From Methanobacteriota archaeon (GTDB taxonomy: Archaea; Thermoplasmatota; Poseidoniia; Poseidoniales; Thalassarchaeaceae): a stretch of 64,000 nt of DNA. The notes below the pieces were generated by a model. The model ran no database searches, was not told the DNA's origin, and worked only from the letters and a program-made list of their open reading frames with translations. Shown here piece after piece: positions 27,025 through 36,669 of this stretch. The DNA lies in assembly GCA_018650285.1 (NCBI GenBank), contig JABIGF010000003.1, positions 54,180-118,179 of the forward strand. The letters run 5' to 3'. Both the position numbers and the translations under genes were made by a program. Each line of letters starts with the position of its first letter. Position 1 is the first letter of the stretch.

Positions 27025-27603
27025 ATGACAAAGCCAAATCGTATTCCGATGCTACCTCAAGCGGGAAATAGGCAATGGTCGGCATCAGTCAATGAAAAAA
27101 GCGTTTCAAAATCAATTCCAAGTGATGCCGTATTACTTGATGTCCTTAGAGACCGTGTCGGCACTCTTGGAGTAAAGCGTGGCTGCGACATGGGGACCTG
27201 TGGATGCTGTGCTGTGCTCGTAGATGGTGAGCCAAGACTCTCATGTTTGACAATGGCTGCAGAAGTTGATGGCAAAAAAATCACTACTGTTGAAGGATTA
27301 GCAGACGGCCATCATCTAGCACCTCTGCAAGAGACATTCACCACCTATGGTGGCAGTCAATGCGGGTTCTGCTCGCCAGGATTCCTAATTGTTGCTTCTG
27401 CACTACTAGAGAAAAACAATGACCCTACTGATGAAGAGATCAAAAATGCAGTAGAAGGAAATCTCTGCCGTTGCACTGGCTATCAGCCAATTGTTGATTC
27501 CATTCGCGCTGCAGGAAAAATTCTTCGAGATGGAAAAGAAGCAACCAACCCTACCGACCCGCATTCAAACCCACACCCTGGATTCAAGGGAGATGACTCG
27601 TAG
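27025..27603 (+). CDS. Molybdenum hydroxylase small subunit (two 2Fe-2S clusters)
   Basis: 192 residues. The plant-ferredoxin-type cluster uses C54, C59, C62 and C74 (KRGCDMGTCGCCAVLVDG, then RLSC). The second, helical-domain cluster uses QCGFC and CRC in GGSQCGFCSPGFLI and EGNLCRCTGYQP. It passes electrons between the Mo site and FAD in xanthine dehydrogenase-family enzymes. A Pro/Asn/His-rich tail follows. The ATG at 27025 is preceded by GGGAGAGG; a GTG at 27007 is in frame but lies within the hairpin. It is first in a three-gene operon, small-large-medium. Confidence 0.95.
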   Translation: MTKPNRIPMLPQAGNRQWSASVNEKSVSKSIPSDAVLLDVLRDRVGTLGVKRGCDMGTCGCCAVLVDGEPRLSCLTMAAEVDGKKITTVEGLADGHHLAPLQETFTTYGGSQCGFCSPGFLIVASALLEKNNDPTDEEIKNAVEGNLCRCTGYQPIVDSIRAAGKILRDGKEATNPTDPHSNPHPGFKGDDS

Positions 27604-27618
27604 TCAGGTGATGCTTAC

Positions 27619-30396
27619 ATGAGTGACGACGAAGAAATGGTTGGCTATAGGCAGCAGCCGGGAAAAATTTCATTTTCTCGCCCTGGTAGCGGTGGCAAAG
27701 ATCAATTCAGTACACTTCGTGATGAGGGAATGATTCCTGAAAGCCAAGGCGGAAATAAATCTCAACCTTGGGGGAGCCACCGCCACGATGAGTTAGTCAC
27801 CAGTTCTGCAATAGGTAAACGGACACCACTAATTGATAGTCGCGAAAAAGTAACAGGACGAGCAAAATATGGTGATGACATTCGCCTCCCAAACGAATTA
27901 ATCGGCAAAATTCTACGATCACCGCATCATTTTGCTAGAATCAAATCTGTTGATACATCGGCAGCAGAAGCACTGCCAGGAGTCATCGCTATCGCCACTG
28001 GCGCTGATGCTAGCGCCAAATTTGGCGTCTTGCCAGTTACCAAAGACGAACATGCACTAGCAGTCAACCTAGTTCGCCATGTTGGAGATTTGGTTGCTGC
28101 CGTAGCTGCTGAAGATGAAGCAACTGCACTTCATGCATTGCAACTCATCGATGTAGATTACGAAATACTTGACAGCATCCATGATATGAAAGAGGGATTG
28201 GAAAATTCTGAAAACCCAATTCATGACAGAGGGGAATACCACATCGGTGAAGCGAATATCCAAAAACGAGTCTACCAAGAATTTGGAGAGGTTGACAATG
28301 TTTCTGAAAACGCTGCAGCCACCCATCATTCAAACTGGACATTTGGCGGCATTAATCACGGCTTTACAGAGCCTCATGCCGCTGTCGCTAATTGGGATTC
28401 AAGAGGGCGTTTGACTCTCTACACACCACAACAAGTCCCACATTATTTACACCGTTCACTAGCAGATGTTCTTGAAATTCCAATGCACCAAATAAATGTC
28501 TATAGAACATTTGTAGGAGGTGGATTTGGAGGGAAATCGGACCCCTTCCCTCACGAGATGTGTGCCGCTATTTTAGCCCGTAAATCAGGCCGGCCTGTGC
28601 GCATCACCTTTGACCGAGAGGAGGTTTTCCTAACTAATCGTGGAAGACACCCTTCACATATTGAAATGAATCTTCACGCAGACTCTCAAGGTCGACTCTG
28701 TGGGATTGAAACTGACGCCCTCATTGATGGCGGCTCTTTCGCATCTTTCGGACACGTCACAACCTACTACAATGGAGTGTTACACACAGCCCCCTATGAA
28801 ATTGGAGCATTCCACTACACCGGTGCAAGAGTTTGGACAAACAAACCGGCAAGTGGCGCTATGCGCGGGCATGGTGCAGTAAACTCTCGCTGTGCTGTTG
28901 AAGTCGGATTAGATGATTTGGCAGACCAACTACAAGTTGATCCAATGACGCTACGGCTAGCAAATTTACTCCCGCCACTAAGTGCCACAATAACTGGATT
29001 TAGAATTACAAGTACTGGAATGAGAGAGTGCCTAGAAAAGGTGCGCAAGGCTTCTGACTGGGAAAACAAATTCCGAAAATTGCCTTTGGGCCATGGAATT
29101 GGAATTGGTTGTGGATTCTTCATTTCAGGCAGTGGATTGCCTATTCACTGGGACCCAAACAAATTCCCACACGCTACTGTACATCTGAAAATTGACATGG
29201 ATGGTGGCGTCACAGTCCATACTGGTGCAGCAGATATTGGACAAGGTTCTGACACCGTTGTCGCTCAATCGGTTGCCGAGGTCTTGGGTTTACCACTTGA
29301 CATGATTCGAGTCCGCTCACAAGAATCCGATACATCTCCAGTTGACCTCGGCTCTTACTCTAGCCGAGTTACATTCATGAACGCAAATGCGGCAATTTCT
29401 GCCGCCATGAAAATTCGTCAAGAACTTCTAGATGCTACAGCAGAAATTACTGGAGCAGACGCCGCCCACATGGTAATTGGCGACCGCAGAATCTACGTCA
29501 AACGAGACCCTGCGGTCGGAGTCTCATATCTTGAAGCGCTTCACAAAGCGCAAGAAGAGAGGGGGGCGCTCGTTGCATCTGGTGCATACCGCACCCCACC
29601 AATGGGGCGCGCTCACAAAGGGGCGGCCGCCGGTTTAGCTCCTGCTTACTCGTTCTCAGCATACGCTGCTGAAGTCAAAGTTGATGTTGAAACCGGCCAA
29701 ACAAAAGTCATCAATGTCTGGGCAGCACATGATTGCGGAAAAGCGCTCAACCCACTATCTGTTGAGGGGCAAATAATTGGCAGTTGCCACATGGGAATGG
29801 GTCAAGTTCTATCAGAAGAAATGGTCTATGGTCGAACTGGCCATCTAATGAATGGGAATCTGCTTGACTACAAAATCCCAACCATTCACGAAATGCCGCA
29901 TGTTACTCCAATCATCGTTGAAAGCAATGACCCCGAAGGACCATTTGGAGCAAAAGAAGCAGGAGAAGGGCCTCTTCTGCCAATACTACCTGCTGTATGT
30001 AACGCCGTCTATGACGCTGTCGGAATTCGCGTTGACGAACTACCCATCACACCTGACCGGATTCACCGCAATATCGAGAAGTTGTGCCGTGCACAAGGAG
30101 TTAGTGACCCACTTGACCTAACTACACCAAAACTCAAACTTTCATCTCTCCAAGAAACCCTTGCAAAACGTGCCGCAGAACACGAACAACGTGACATTGA
30201 CAGACGCAACAATGATGGTATTGAACCATACCACAATGGGGCTCTGTTTGGTTATGACCCAACCCTCCCTGCAGACGAGCAGTCTGACGAATGGAAAGTA
30301 TCCGTAATACCTACTTCTGAATACTTGGCAGAACCAAGATTAGCAGGCAGCGCTTGGAAACATACAGAGCGACGACACCGAGGTGAATCATCGTGA
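27619..30396 (+). CDS. Molybdenum hydroxylase large (molybdopterin) subunit, hydroxybenzoyl-CoA reductase/xanthine dehydrogenase family
   Basis: 925 residues, longer than the usual 770 because of about 65 extra N-terminal and 80 extra C-terminal hydrophilic residues. The hammerhead domain begins IGKRTPLIDSREKVTGRAKYG. Moco-binding motifs are YRTFVGGGFGGKSDPFPHE, GAMRGHGAVNSR, HTGAADIGQGSDTVVAQ and the catalytic-Glu motif FGAKEAGEGPLLP. The RGHG form at the position where CO dehydrogenase has AYRCSFR rules out form I CoxL. The subunit order and the Fe-S-bearing flavin subunit downstream point to a 4-hydroxybenzoyl-CoA reductase-like enzyme, but the substrate is unproven. The stop overlaps the next start (GTGA). 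Confidence 0.92.
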   Translation: MSDDEEMVGYRQQPGKISFSRPGSGGKDQFSTLRDEGMIPESQGGNKSQPWGSHRHDELVTSSAIGKRTPLIDSREKVTGRAKYGDDIRLPNELIGKILRSPHHFARIKSVDTSAAEALPGVIAIATGADASAKFGVLPVTKDEHALAVNLVRHVGDLVAAVAAEDEATALHALQLIDVDYEILDSIHDMKEGLENSENPIHDRGEYHIGEANIQKRVYQEFGEVDNVSENAAATHHSNWTFGGINHGFTEPHAAVANWDSRGRLTLYTPQQVPHYLHRSLADVLEIPMHQINVYRTFVGGGFGGKSDPFPHEMCAAILARKSGRPVRITFDREEVFLTNRGRHPSHIEMNLHADSQGRLCGIETDALIDGGSFASFGHVTTYYNGVLHTAPYEIGAFHYTGARVWTNKPASGAMRGHGAVNSRCAVEVGLDDLADQLQVDPMTLRLANLLPPLSATITGFRITSTGMRECLEKVRKASDWENKFRKLPLGHGIGIGCGFFISGSGLPIHWDPNKFPHATVHLKIDMDGGVTVHTGAADIGQGSDTVVAQSVAEVLGLPLDMIRVRSQESDTSPVDLGSYSSRVTFMNANAAISAAMKIRQELLDATAEITGADAAHMVIGDRRIYVKRDPAVGVSYLEALHKAQEERGALVASGAYRTPPMGRAHKGAAAGLAPAYSFSAYAAEVKVDVETGQTKVINVWAAHDCGKALNPLSVEGQIIGSCHMGMGQVLSEEMVYGRTGHLMNGNLLDYKIPTIHEMPHVTPIIVESNDPEGPFGAKEAGEGPLLPILPAVCNAVYDAVGIRVDELPITPDRIHRNIEKLCRAQGVSDPLDLTTPKLKLSSLQETLAKRAAEHEQRDIDRRNNDGIEPYHNGALFGYDPTLPADEQSDEWKVSVIPTSEYLAEPRLAGSAWKHTERRHRGESS

Positions 30397-31367
30397 AGAC
30401 GCCGCCGTTTGAGTTGCAAATGCCAAATAATTTAGCAGAAGCAATGGAAGTTGCTGGGCGATTTATTGCCGCTGGAGAGGAGTTTGACTGGATTGCCGGC
30501 GGGACTGATTTAATACCCAATTACAAATGGCATTTGAATCCGAAACCAAATGTAATTTCATTAGCAAATATTTCAGAATTAAACCAATTAACACGAACCC
30601 ATATTGGTGCAATGGTTCGTCTTCAAGACCTTACAGAAAACGAGGAGATGCACCCGCTACTTGCAACAGCCGCAGGAAGTATCGCTTCGGTGATGATTCG
30701 TCGCTCAGCAACTGTCGGAGGAAATATTTGCTTGGATACGAGATGCTTCTGGTATAATCAATCAGAAGATTGGCGTCAATCCATTGATTGGTGCCACAAA
30801 TGTGACTGCGGCACTGAGGCCGATTGCCGCGTCATCCAAAATCAAAATGATCTCTGTGTAGCCACCTATCAGGCAGACCTTGCCCCCGCCCTCATCTGCC
30901 TTAATGCAACAATTCACCTTGCTTCTCCAAATGGATTACGAGAGATGCCATTATCTGATTTCTTTGAGCTTGATGGGATGAAGAAAAATGTGCTAAACCG
31001 AGGAGAAATTGTCACCCACATTACACTTCTAGAGGATAGTTACTCTCTCATAGGCACATATCATAAATTAAGCCAACGAGAAACATGGGATTTCCCAGAA
31101 GCAGGAATTGCTGCTACATGGGATGGAAAGTCCCTTAGCAGTCTAAAAATCGCTTCAACCGGCATTGAATCAATTCCACGCGACCATTCAGAACAAGTTG
31201 AAGCGGCAATTGAATCATGGAATGGTTCACAAAGCATTGATGAACTTTCCGAATCAGTCCGAAAATCTGTTAAACCAGTAAATAATACAGGATTTCAACC
31301 AAGTTACCGCCGTAAAATGGTCAAAGTATTAACTCGTAGAAGTTTGAAACAATTGGGAATTAAGTAA
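30393..31367 (+). CDS. Molybdenum hydroxylase FAD subunit with HcrB-like 4Fe-4S insertion
   Basis: 324 residues with a GTG start in the GTGA overlap. FAD motifs are WIAGGTDLIP near 34-42 and SATVGGNICLDTRCFWYNQ near 105-122. Between them and DLAPALICL lies an insertion with C118, C134, C137, C139, C145 and C155. The spacing of C118-C134-C145-C155 closely follows the four cysteines binding the extra 4Fe-4S cluster in the beta subunit of 4-hydroxybenzoyl-CoA reductase; the flanking phrase CLDTRC-x-YNQSE is also characteristic of that subunit. In that enzyme the cluster helps low-potential electrons reach the Mo site. Confidence 0.9.
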   Translation: MKTPPFELQMPNNLAEAMEVAGRFIAAGEEFDWIAGGTDLIPNYKWHLNPKPNVISLANISELNQLTRTHIGAMVRLQDLTENEEMHPLLATAAGSIASVMIRRSATVGGNICLDTRCFWYNQSEDWRQSIDWCHKCDCGTEADCRVIQNQNDLCVATYQADLAPALICLNATIHLASPNGLREMPLSDFFELDGMKKNVLNRGEIVTHITLLEDSYSLIGTYHKLSQRETWDFPEAGIAATWDGKSLSSLKIASTGIESIPRDHSEQVEAAIESWNGSQSIDELSESVRKSVKPVNNTGFQPSYRRKMVKVLTRRSLKQLGIK

Positions 31368-31399
31368 TCGGCGGATTCAACAATGAGAGGCGAGTCGAG

Positions 31400-32359
31400 A
31401 TGAATGTGCGAACCAAATTCGTCTGCCTCCTGTTGGTCTTGGCAATGTTGCCAGCACTCGCCTCTGCTCAAGACGACCCACCTGACATCCCTGCAGGATG
31501 GGATATAGGAATTGTAAGCGAAATGGATACTGAACCTACATTTGAAATCGGTTTAGATGGAGAAGTCAAAGTCAAATTTTGGATTGAAAACCGAAATATG
31601 CTTTCACTAAATCTTGAGGTTGAATATGACCTACCTTTTGACGGATTGGCAAATGGGCCAGATACTGTTGAAGTTGCTGGGCAATCAAATGATTCGTTTG
31701 ATCTAACCATACACGGAATTGATGTTGCAGCCTTCGCTGCAGACCAAAGTGATTTGTTCCAAGTAACAGCTACTGTCACAGCCTACAATGGAATACCGCT
31801 AACATCTGGCGGAGATACAAAAGATGGTGAAGGAAATGTCACAATACCAATGGTCGTTGACCTGACAGTTGATTTAACCGATGCAACTGGCCCTCAAAAT
31901 GCTGGGACTACATCATCTTTGGAAGTAACAGTATCCAATGAAGGGAACGCCGCAGATTCAGTGTACAAAGTAACTCTAAGTGATTCTTGCCCACTCTTAG
32001 AAGTGACGGGTGCCGATGAACTAGAAGGCGTTGCTATTGAAATGGGGGCGAACTTAACTCAAGTCCTCAATATTACCGCATCAGCAAGCCACCCAAGTAA
32101 GAATTGTGTAATTGAAATCTCAATCCAATCAAAAGGCGATACTGATGCCGGCCGTTCACAAACGGCTGACTCTGATGAAACCACAATTCAAATCGTTGAG
32201 GACCGTGGTGACCAATCTAGCGGCGGTGATGATTCAACAAACAATAATGACGGCGATGATGATGACGACGATATTATCTCACAGAATTGGACACCTGTTT
32301 GGCCAGGGGCAACTATTGTTGCGTTATTGTTTGCTGCTTTTTCACGCCGAGAGTTTTGA
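31400..32359 (+). CDS. Secreted beta-sandwich protein with C-terminal sorting/anchor helix
   Basis: 319 residues. Signal peptide 1-24 (LLLVLAMLPALASAQ). Two CARDB/NEW3-like Ig-type segments follow (VKFWIENRNMLSLNLEVEY; SLEVTVSNEGNAADSVYKV). An Asp/Asn/Ser-rich linker with a run of acidic residues precedes a short hydrophobic segment (PGATIVALLFAAF) and a terminal SRREF. This resembles archaeal or bacterial C-terminal sorting signals. It follows the Mo hydroxylase genes by 32 nt, but no functional tie is evident. GAGG and GTCGAG precede the ATG. Confidence 0.8.
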   Translation: MNVRTKFVCLLLVLAMLPALASAQDDPPDIPAGWDIGIVSEMDTEPTFEIGLDGEVKVKFWIENRNMLSLNLEVEYDLPFDGLANGPDTVEVAGQSNDSFDLTIHGIDVAAFAADQSDLFQVTATVTAYNGIPLTSGGDTKDGEGNVTIPMVVDLTVDLTDATGPQNAGTTSSLEVTVSNEGNAADSVYKVTLSDSCPLLEVTGADELEGVAIEMGANLTQVLNITASASHPSKNCVIEISIQSKGDTDAGRSQTADSDETTIQIVEDRGDQSSGGDDSTNNNDGDDDDDDIISQNWTPVWPGATIVALLFAAFSRREF

Positions 32360-32505
32360 GTTAACTTTCTGAACAAATTTGCCCACAAACCTTGATATTT
32401 TGAGAATGATACGCAAAGCATCTGTTTGAAACTACTAGTATTGACTCACTCTAACCGCCCCAACATATATTTACACAACTTTATTCCAAGAGTTAGTGCC
32501 CGTAT

Positions 32506-32516
32506 CGGTATTACCG
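32506..32516 (+). promoter_or_regulatory. Small inverted repeat upstream of the DUF4350-MoxR cluster
   Basis: CGGTATTACCG lies 26 nt before the ATG at 32543. The 183-nt gap 32360-32542 otherwise shows only AT-rich sequence (for example CATATATTTACA near 32464), consistent with a promoter; no gene is seen. Confidence 0.3.
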
Positions 32517-32542
32517 TCCATTGAATAGGAAGTGACTAGAAA

Positions 32543-34159
32543 ATGGCAAAAAATGATGATGGTCCTAAGCACTTTGGAACTATCATCGGGGCAACCTTTG
32601 CAGTCCTAATTGTAGTCATGATGTTGTCAATGACTTTGGTTGCTGCCAATAAGGAAACTTACTATTCTGCATACGTCACAGAAGCATCCAGCGAAAAGGC
32701 TCAACTTGCTCAAGTTACTGACATGAGGGCAAGCCTTGGAAGCGGCTCTGGCGGAGAGGGATACAAAATTCGAAACACACTTTCTACTCCAATGCTAGTT
32801 AATGATTGGGAAGAGCCACACCGTACGATGCTCGTCATTGCCGGTACTGAAAAGCCAATTGATGAAACAGAGGCAACTGCCATTCATGAATTCGTTACCG
32901 AACTTGGTGGCAAAGTAATCGTAGCAACAGATGGAATCAATGCAAATCGCTTAGCATCAAAATTCGGAGTCACATACTTTGGAGACCCTCTCATAGACGA
33001 AAATCAATTTTGGAGAACCTATGATGATGATGGAACTCCTGGTTTTGAAAACCCTACAAATGTATGGGGAATTGCCGGAATTAGAAATGACGTCATTGCG
33101 AACGAGCAATATGGAATTAATCCAGTAGGATGCTCTGAAACAATGATCAACGAAGCTGGTGACGACCTAGACAACTGCCGCATTCCTGTGATGTTCAAGA
33201 CGCCAACAGCAATGCGCTGGGAAGCCCTCCCCACAGACAACCCTACTCATGACGATTACCAAAAGAGAAATGTCAATGTTTTAGCAATGGCTAGTGAAGG
33301 TTCCTGTATTGATAGATTAGGAAAAAATAATTGTGACCTAGAGGCAAACCCCATCAGTAATCTTTCACTTATTATTCGTATGGACTACCCCGACGTAGAA
33401 GTTCTTGATGAACGCCGAATCCCTGGTGAAGATGGCTCATCCTACGGTAGCCTCAAAGCAACTGGTTCAATTGTCTTCGTTGCTGATGACGAGGCTTTCT
33501 CCAATCGTTTCTGGACTGCTGAACGCGCTGAAGAAACCGATGTTCGCCAAGATTGTGATACTGAATCTCCAAAATGCTGGCAGCGCCACCTTGAAGGAGA
33601 CAATGGCTGGAAAGGTAATGAAAATTATTTCACTGCATTAATCCAAGATATGATGGAATTTGACAATGAGATGCTACCATACAGTATCCGCCTCAAGTAT
33701 GTTGAATTCAAGATTGTTTTTGACGAGAGCCGACACGTGACTGGTGCGCTCTCAAATCCATTCACTGAAACCATGAGTACCATCGTTCTACTTACCTCAG
33801 ATAATTTCCTCAAGTGGTTAATTGTACTGAACCTAATGCTCCTCTTGCTGGTTGCCATCATGGTTGTACCAGAAAAGGAAAACTGGCGCCACGTCTTTGA
33901 CCTAACTAGATTTAGAGAACGGCCAGAGAAGATTGACCCCAGCACCTACAAGCAGCGTATGCGCGAAGCGCTGATGACAAAGGTCAGAGTATTCTATGAT
34001 TTAACGCGTGATGAAATGGCAATTAAGACGCCAGCAGAAATCCAATCAATGATTGGAGACCCCCGTTTAGTAGAGTTAGCATACTCGCAAAACGTATCAT
34101 ATTCCCCTGAGAAGCAGAGAGAATTGCTTCAAACGATTCGTCGGTGGGGTAAAAAGTAA
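32543..34159 (+). CDS. DUF4350-like membrane protein of the MoxR/DUF58 cluster
   Basis: 538 residues. There is one membrane helix at 13-33 (IIGATFAVLIVVMMLSMTLV), an outer domain resembling a glutamine-amidotransferase-like fold without visible catalytic triad (TMLVIAGTEKPIDETEATAI; VTELGGKVIVATDG), a second helix near 415-437, and a basic cytoplasmic tail. Proteins of this kind are usually encoded with MoxR AAA+ ATPases and DUF58 proteins, as here, and are thought to act in envelope or metal-cofactor maturation. The next gene begins 35 nt later. Confidence 0.78.
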   Translation: MAKNDDGPKHFGTIIGATFAVLIVVMMLSMTLVAANKETYYSAYVTEASSEKAQLAQVTDMRASLGSGSGGEGYKIRNTLSTPMLVNDWEEPHRTMLVIAGTEKPIDETEATAIHEFVTELGGKVIVATDGINANRLASKFGVTYFGDPLIDENQFWRTYDDDGTPGFENPTNVWGIAGIRNDVIANEQYGINPVGCSETMINEAGDDLDNCRIPVMFKTPTAMRWEALPTDNPTHDDYQKRNVNVLAMASEGSCIDRLGKNNCDLEANPISNLSLIIRMDYPDVEVLDERRIPGEDGSSYGSLKATGSIVFVADDEAFSNRFWTAERAEETDVRQDCDTESPKCWQRHLEGDNGWKGNENYFTALIQDMMEFDNEMLPYSIRLKYVEFKIVFDESRHVTGALSNPFTETMSTIVLLTSDNFLKWLIVLNLMLLLLVAIMVVPEKENWRHVFDLTRFRERPEKIDPSTYKQRMREALMTKVRVFYDLTRDEMAIKTPAEIQSMIGDPRLVELAYSQNVSYSPEKQRELLQTIRRWGKK

Positions 34160-34194
34160 AACAAATTTGGAGATAAAAAGGAGAGAGATGAAAA

Positions 34195-35298
34195 ATGGTA
34201 CAAGCACCACCCCCCCCACCCGGAACGAACCCAGCCGTTGGAGGCGCAGCAGCGCCGCCACCCCCTGCAGTAGCAGCGCCGGCCGCACCAGCGGTCACAG
34301 CAGCAGCTGCGCCAGCGGCGCCTAGACACCAGAGCAGCCCTGAAGTCAAAGAACGACTTGCAGCCGTTGGAGCTATTGGACAGGCCATCAGCGCCGAAGT
34401 TCAAAAAGTAATTATCGGTAAAGCACACGTGATCGACAATGTGTTGGTCAATATTCTTGCTAACGGTAACCTACTGTTCGAAGATTATCCTGGTCTTGCT
34501 AAGACTTTGATGACAAACACATTCGCTGACGCACTTGGTTGTGACTTCAAGCGTGTTCAATTTACACCGGATTTGCTACCTGCAGATATCACAGGAACAA
34601 ACATTTACGACGCAAAGAAGGGAGAATTTACCTTCAAGCCAGGTCCAATCTTCTGTAACCTACTGCTTTCTGACGAGATTAACCGTGCGCCACCAAAGAC
34701 TCAAGCTGCTTTGCTTGAGGCTATGCAGGAAAAGCAAGTGACTATCGGTACAGTCACCCACAAACTACCAGCACCGTTCCTAACAATGGCTACACAGAAC
34801 CCTGTGGAGCAAGAAGGAACCTACCCACTACCAGAAGCACAACTTGACCGTTTCATGTTCAAGATGAGTGTCGGATACCCTGACCGTGCTGATGAAGACG
34901 AAATTCTAGCCCGCCGTATCCAGAGAAAGAAGGATGCGGTTGATGTTGAAGTTATCACTGACCCACAACGTGTTATTGCTATGCAGCAAGCAATTGAGGA
35001 TGTCTATGTTGACCCAGCAATTCGAATGTACATGGTTGAGGTTGTCGCACGAACTCGCGAAGACCCACGTGTACTCGTCGGTTCCTCACCAAGAGGTTCC
35101 CAAGCACTACTCAAGACTGGTCGCGCCGCAGCAGCAATGCGTGGTCGCGACTTCGTAACACCTGATGATGTGAAATCAGTTGCAACACTTGCAATCGCTC
35201 ACAGATTGATTCTAAAGCCTGAGCATCAAATTAAGGGACTTGAGACTGACGAAGTTATTCAGACAATTCTTGGACAGGTTCCTGTCCCTACTGTCTGA
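34195..35298 (+). CDS. MoxR-family AAA+ ATPase
   Basis: 367 residues. A Pro/Ala-rich N-terminal 45 residues precede the AAA+ core. Walker A is FEDYPGLAKT, Walker B LLLSDEINRAPPKTQ, then MATQNPVEQEGTYPLPEAQLDRF (sensor 1 and arginine finger region) and a lid domain with ASPRGSQALL-like SSPRGSQALLK. MoxR ATPases act as chaperones for protein complexes or metal enzyme assembly. The gene is followed by DUF58, the common pairing. The alanine/proline run makes a long Gly/Ala open frame on the opposite strand that is not a gene. Confidence 0.95.
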   Translation: MVQAPPPPPGTNPAVGGAAAPPPPAVAAPAAPAVTAAAAPAAPRHQSSPEVKERLAAVGAIGQAISAEVQKVIIGKAHVIDNVLVNILANGNLLFEDYPGLAKTLMTNTFADALGCDFKRVQFTPDLLPADITGTNIYDAKKGEFTFKPGPIFCNLLLSDEINRAPPKTQAALLEAMQEKQVTIGTVTHKLPAPFLTMATQNPVEQEGTYPLPEAQLDRFMFKMSVGYPDRADEDEILARRIQRKKDAVDVEVITDPQRVIAMQQAIEDVYVDPAIRMYMVEVVARTREDPRVLVGSSPRGSQALLKTGRAAAAMRGRDFVTPDDVKSVATLAIAHRLILKPEHQIKGLETDEVIQTILGQVPVPTV

Positions 35299-35334
35299 GC
35301 GAAACATCGACTCAGTAATGCGGAAATAGGAGGT

Positions 35335-36663
35335 TTGGTTGAATTGGCATGGAGCCGGAAATCTGCCATGTTTGGCAGTTTAGCGATAGCGCTCTACTTG
35401 CTCGGCCTTACCCTTCGAAACCACCAACTTGTCACTGTTGCAGTTGTTCTGCTCTCGTTCTTGACGTGGGCAGCACTACGCTCAGCACACGCCGATGTGT
35501 CGGCGAGTGGACGCAGATTAGATGAGCGCTCTGAAGAGGATGCGGGGGCATCCCTCAGTCGCTTAGAAGCAATGCGAAAACTCAGTGCCGCACGTGTGTT
35601 TGAAGATGGATCTGTAGATATCACTCTAAAAGTTCAGAACATGTCACCACTCTCCAAGGTGCTAGAAGTTAGAGATAGTCTACCTGAAGTCATGCGCATC
35701 AAGCAAGGTGCAAACTACATTCTGATGGAACTCGGCCCACGCCGTGAAACCGTCATTGAATATACCGTTGAATGCCCACTACGTGGATTCTACACTATCG
35801 GACCAGTTTGCATCCGAATTCAAGACTCGTTTGGATTATTCCACAAAGAGAAAGAACTTCACATCTATGATGACTTCCTAGTATTCCCTAAGACAGAGGA
35901 CCTCAAGGATGCATTTGTCAAGAGCAAGGTGCCAAAGATTTTCACTGGTGCAGTAAACATCCGTCAGCCAGGACCTGGTTCCGAATTTTACAACCTACGA
36001 GAGTATATCGCAGGTGACCCAATGAAGTCAATCAATTGGTCTGCATACGCACGTGCTGGTAAATTGATGGTAAACGAGCGCGAAAGAGATGCTGTCAGTG
36101 ATATCATCCTAATTCTTGATAGCAGAGCGGTCTCAGAAACTGGGCCAGTCAGCAGAAATTCACTCGTTTATGGAACTAGAGCAGCAGCTTCACTTGCGTC
36201 TTTCTTCTTATCTCGAAGAGATTCGGTTGGGCTTGTCTCTTATTCTGATGAAATTATGTCTGTTGACCGTGATACAGGAAAGAAGCAACTCTACGTCATT
36301 TTGACTAAACTAGCAGGTGCAATGGCACGCGGTTCAACACCTCTCCAAGTGGTTACCAACCGTATCCTCCCTCACATCAACAAGGGAAGCCCGATTATCA
36401 TCATGTCATGTCTTGAAGATGACCCGACAATAGTCAACGCTGTACGTGACCTACGTGCTCGTGACTTTGACACAACAATTCTCACCCCGTCAAGCCTAGA
36501 GTTTGAATTTGACGCACGCCGACTAGACCGGACCGGATATGAAGTTCTCAAGACTGAGCGAGATATTCTCATCAGCGAATTACGCGGGCTTGGCGCCTTT
36601 GTCATGGATTGGGAACCAGATATGATGCTTTCAACCGCTCTAGCAGGAGCAAGAGGATTCTGA
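35335..36663 (+). CDS. DUF58 protein (VWA-like) of the MoxR cluster
   Basis: 442 residues at most. Two N-terminal membrane helices (about 14-47), then a beta-rich region, then the DUF58 signature REYIAGDPMKSINWSAYARAG near 220, followed by a VWA-like ILILDSRAVSE segment. No ATG fits: candidate starts are TTG 35335 (touching AGGAGG), TTG 35344 (10 nt after it) and ATG 35368. TTG 35344 has the best spacing. It presumably works with the MoxR ATPase encoded upstream. Confidence 0.88.
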   Translation: MVELAWSRKSAMFGSLAIALYLLGLTLRNHQLVTVAVVLLSFLTWAALRSAHADVSASGRRLDERSEEDAGASLSRLEAMRKLSAARVFEDGSVDITLKVQNMSPLSKVLEVRDSLPEVMRIKQGANYILMELGPRRETVIEYTVECPLRGFYTIGPVCIRIQDSFGLFHKEKELHIYDDFLVFPKTEDLKDAFVKSKVPKIFTGAVNIRQPGPGSEFYNLREYIAGDPMKSINWSAYARAGKLMVNERERDAVSDIILILDSRAVSETGPVSRNSLVYGTRAAASLASFFLSRRDSVGLVSYSDEIMSVDRDTGKKQLYVILTKLAGAMARGSTPLQVVTNRILPHINKGSPIIIMSCLEDDPTIVNAVRDLRARDFDTTILTPSSLEFEFDARRLDRTGYEVLKTERDILISELRGLGAFVMDWEPDMMLSTALAGARGF

Positions 36664-36669
36664 GGTGTA

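Noticed and set aside
27619..30396. Aerobic CO dehydrogenase large subunit
   Set aside because: The AYRCSFR active-site loop of form I CoxL is absent (AMRGHGA here), and the flavin subunit carries an HcrB-like Fe-S insertion.
34023..34428. Gly/Ala- and Arg/Cys-rich frames opposite the start of moxR
   Set aside because: They arise from the Pro/Ala-coding N-terminus of MoxR read backwards.
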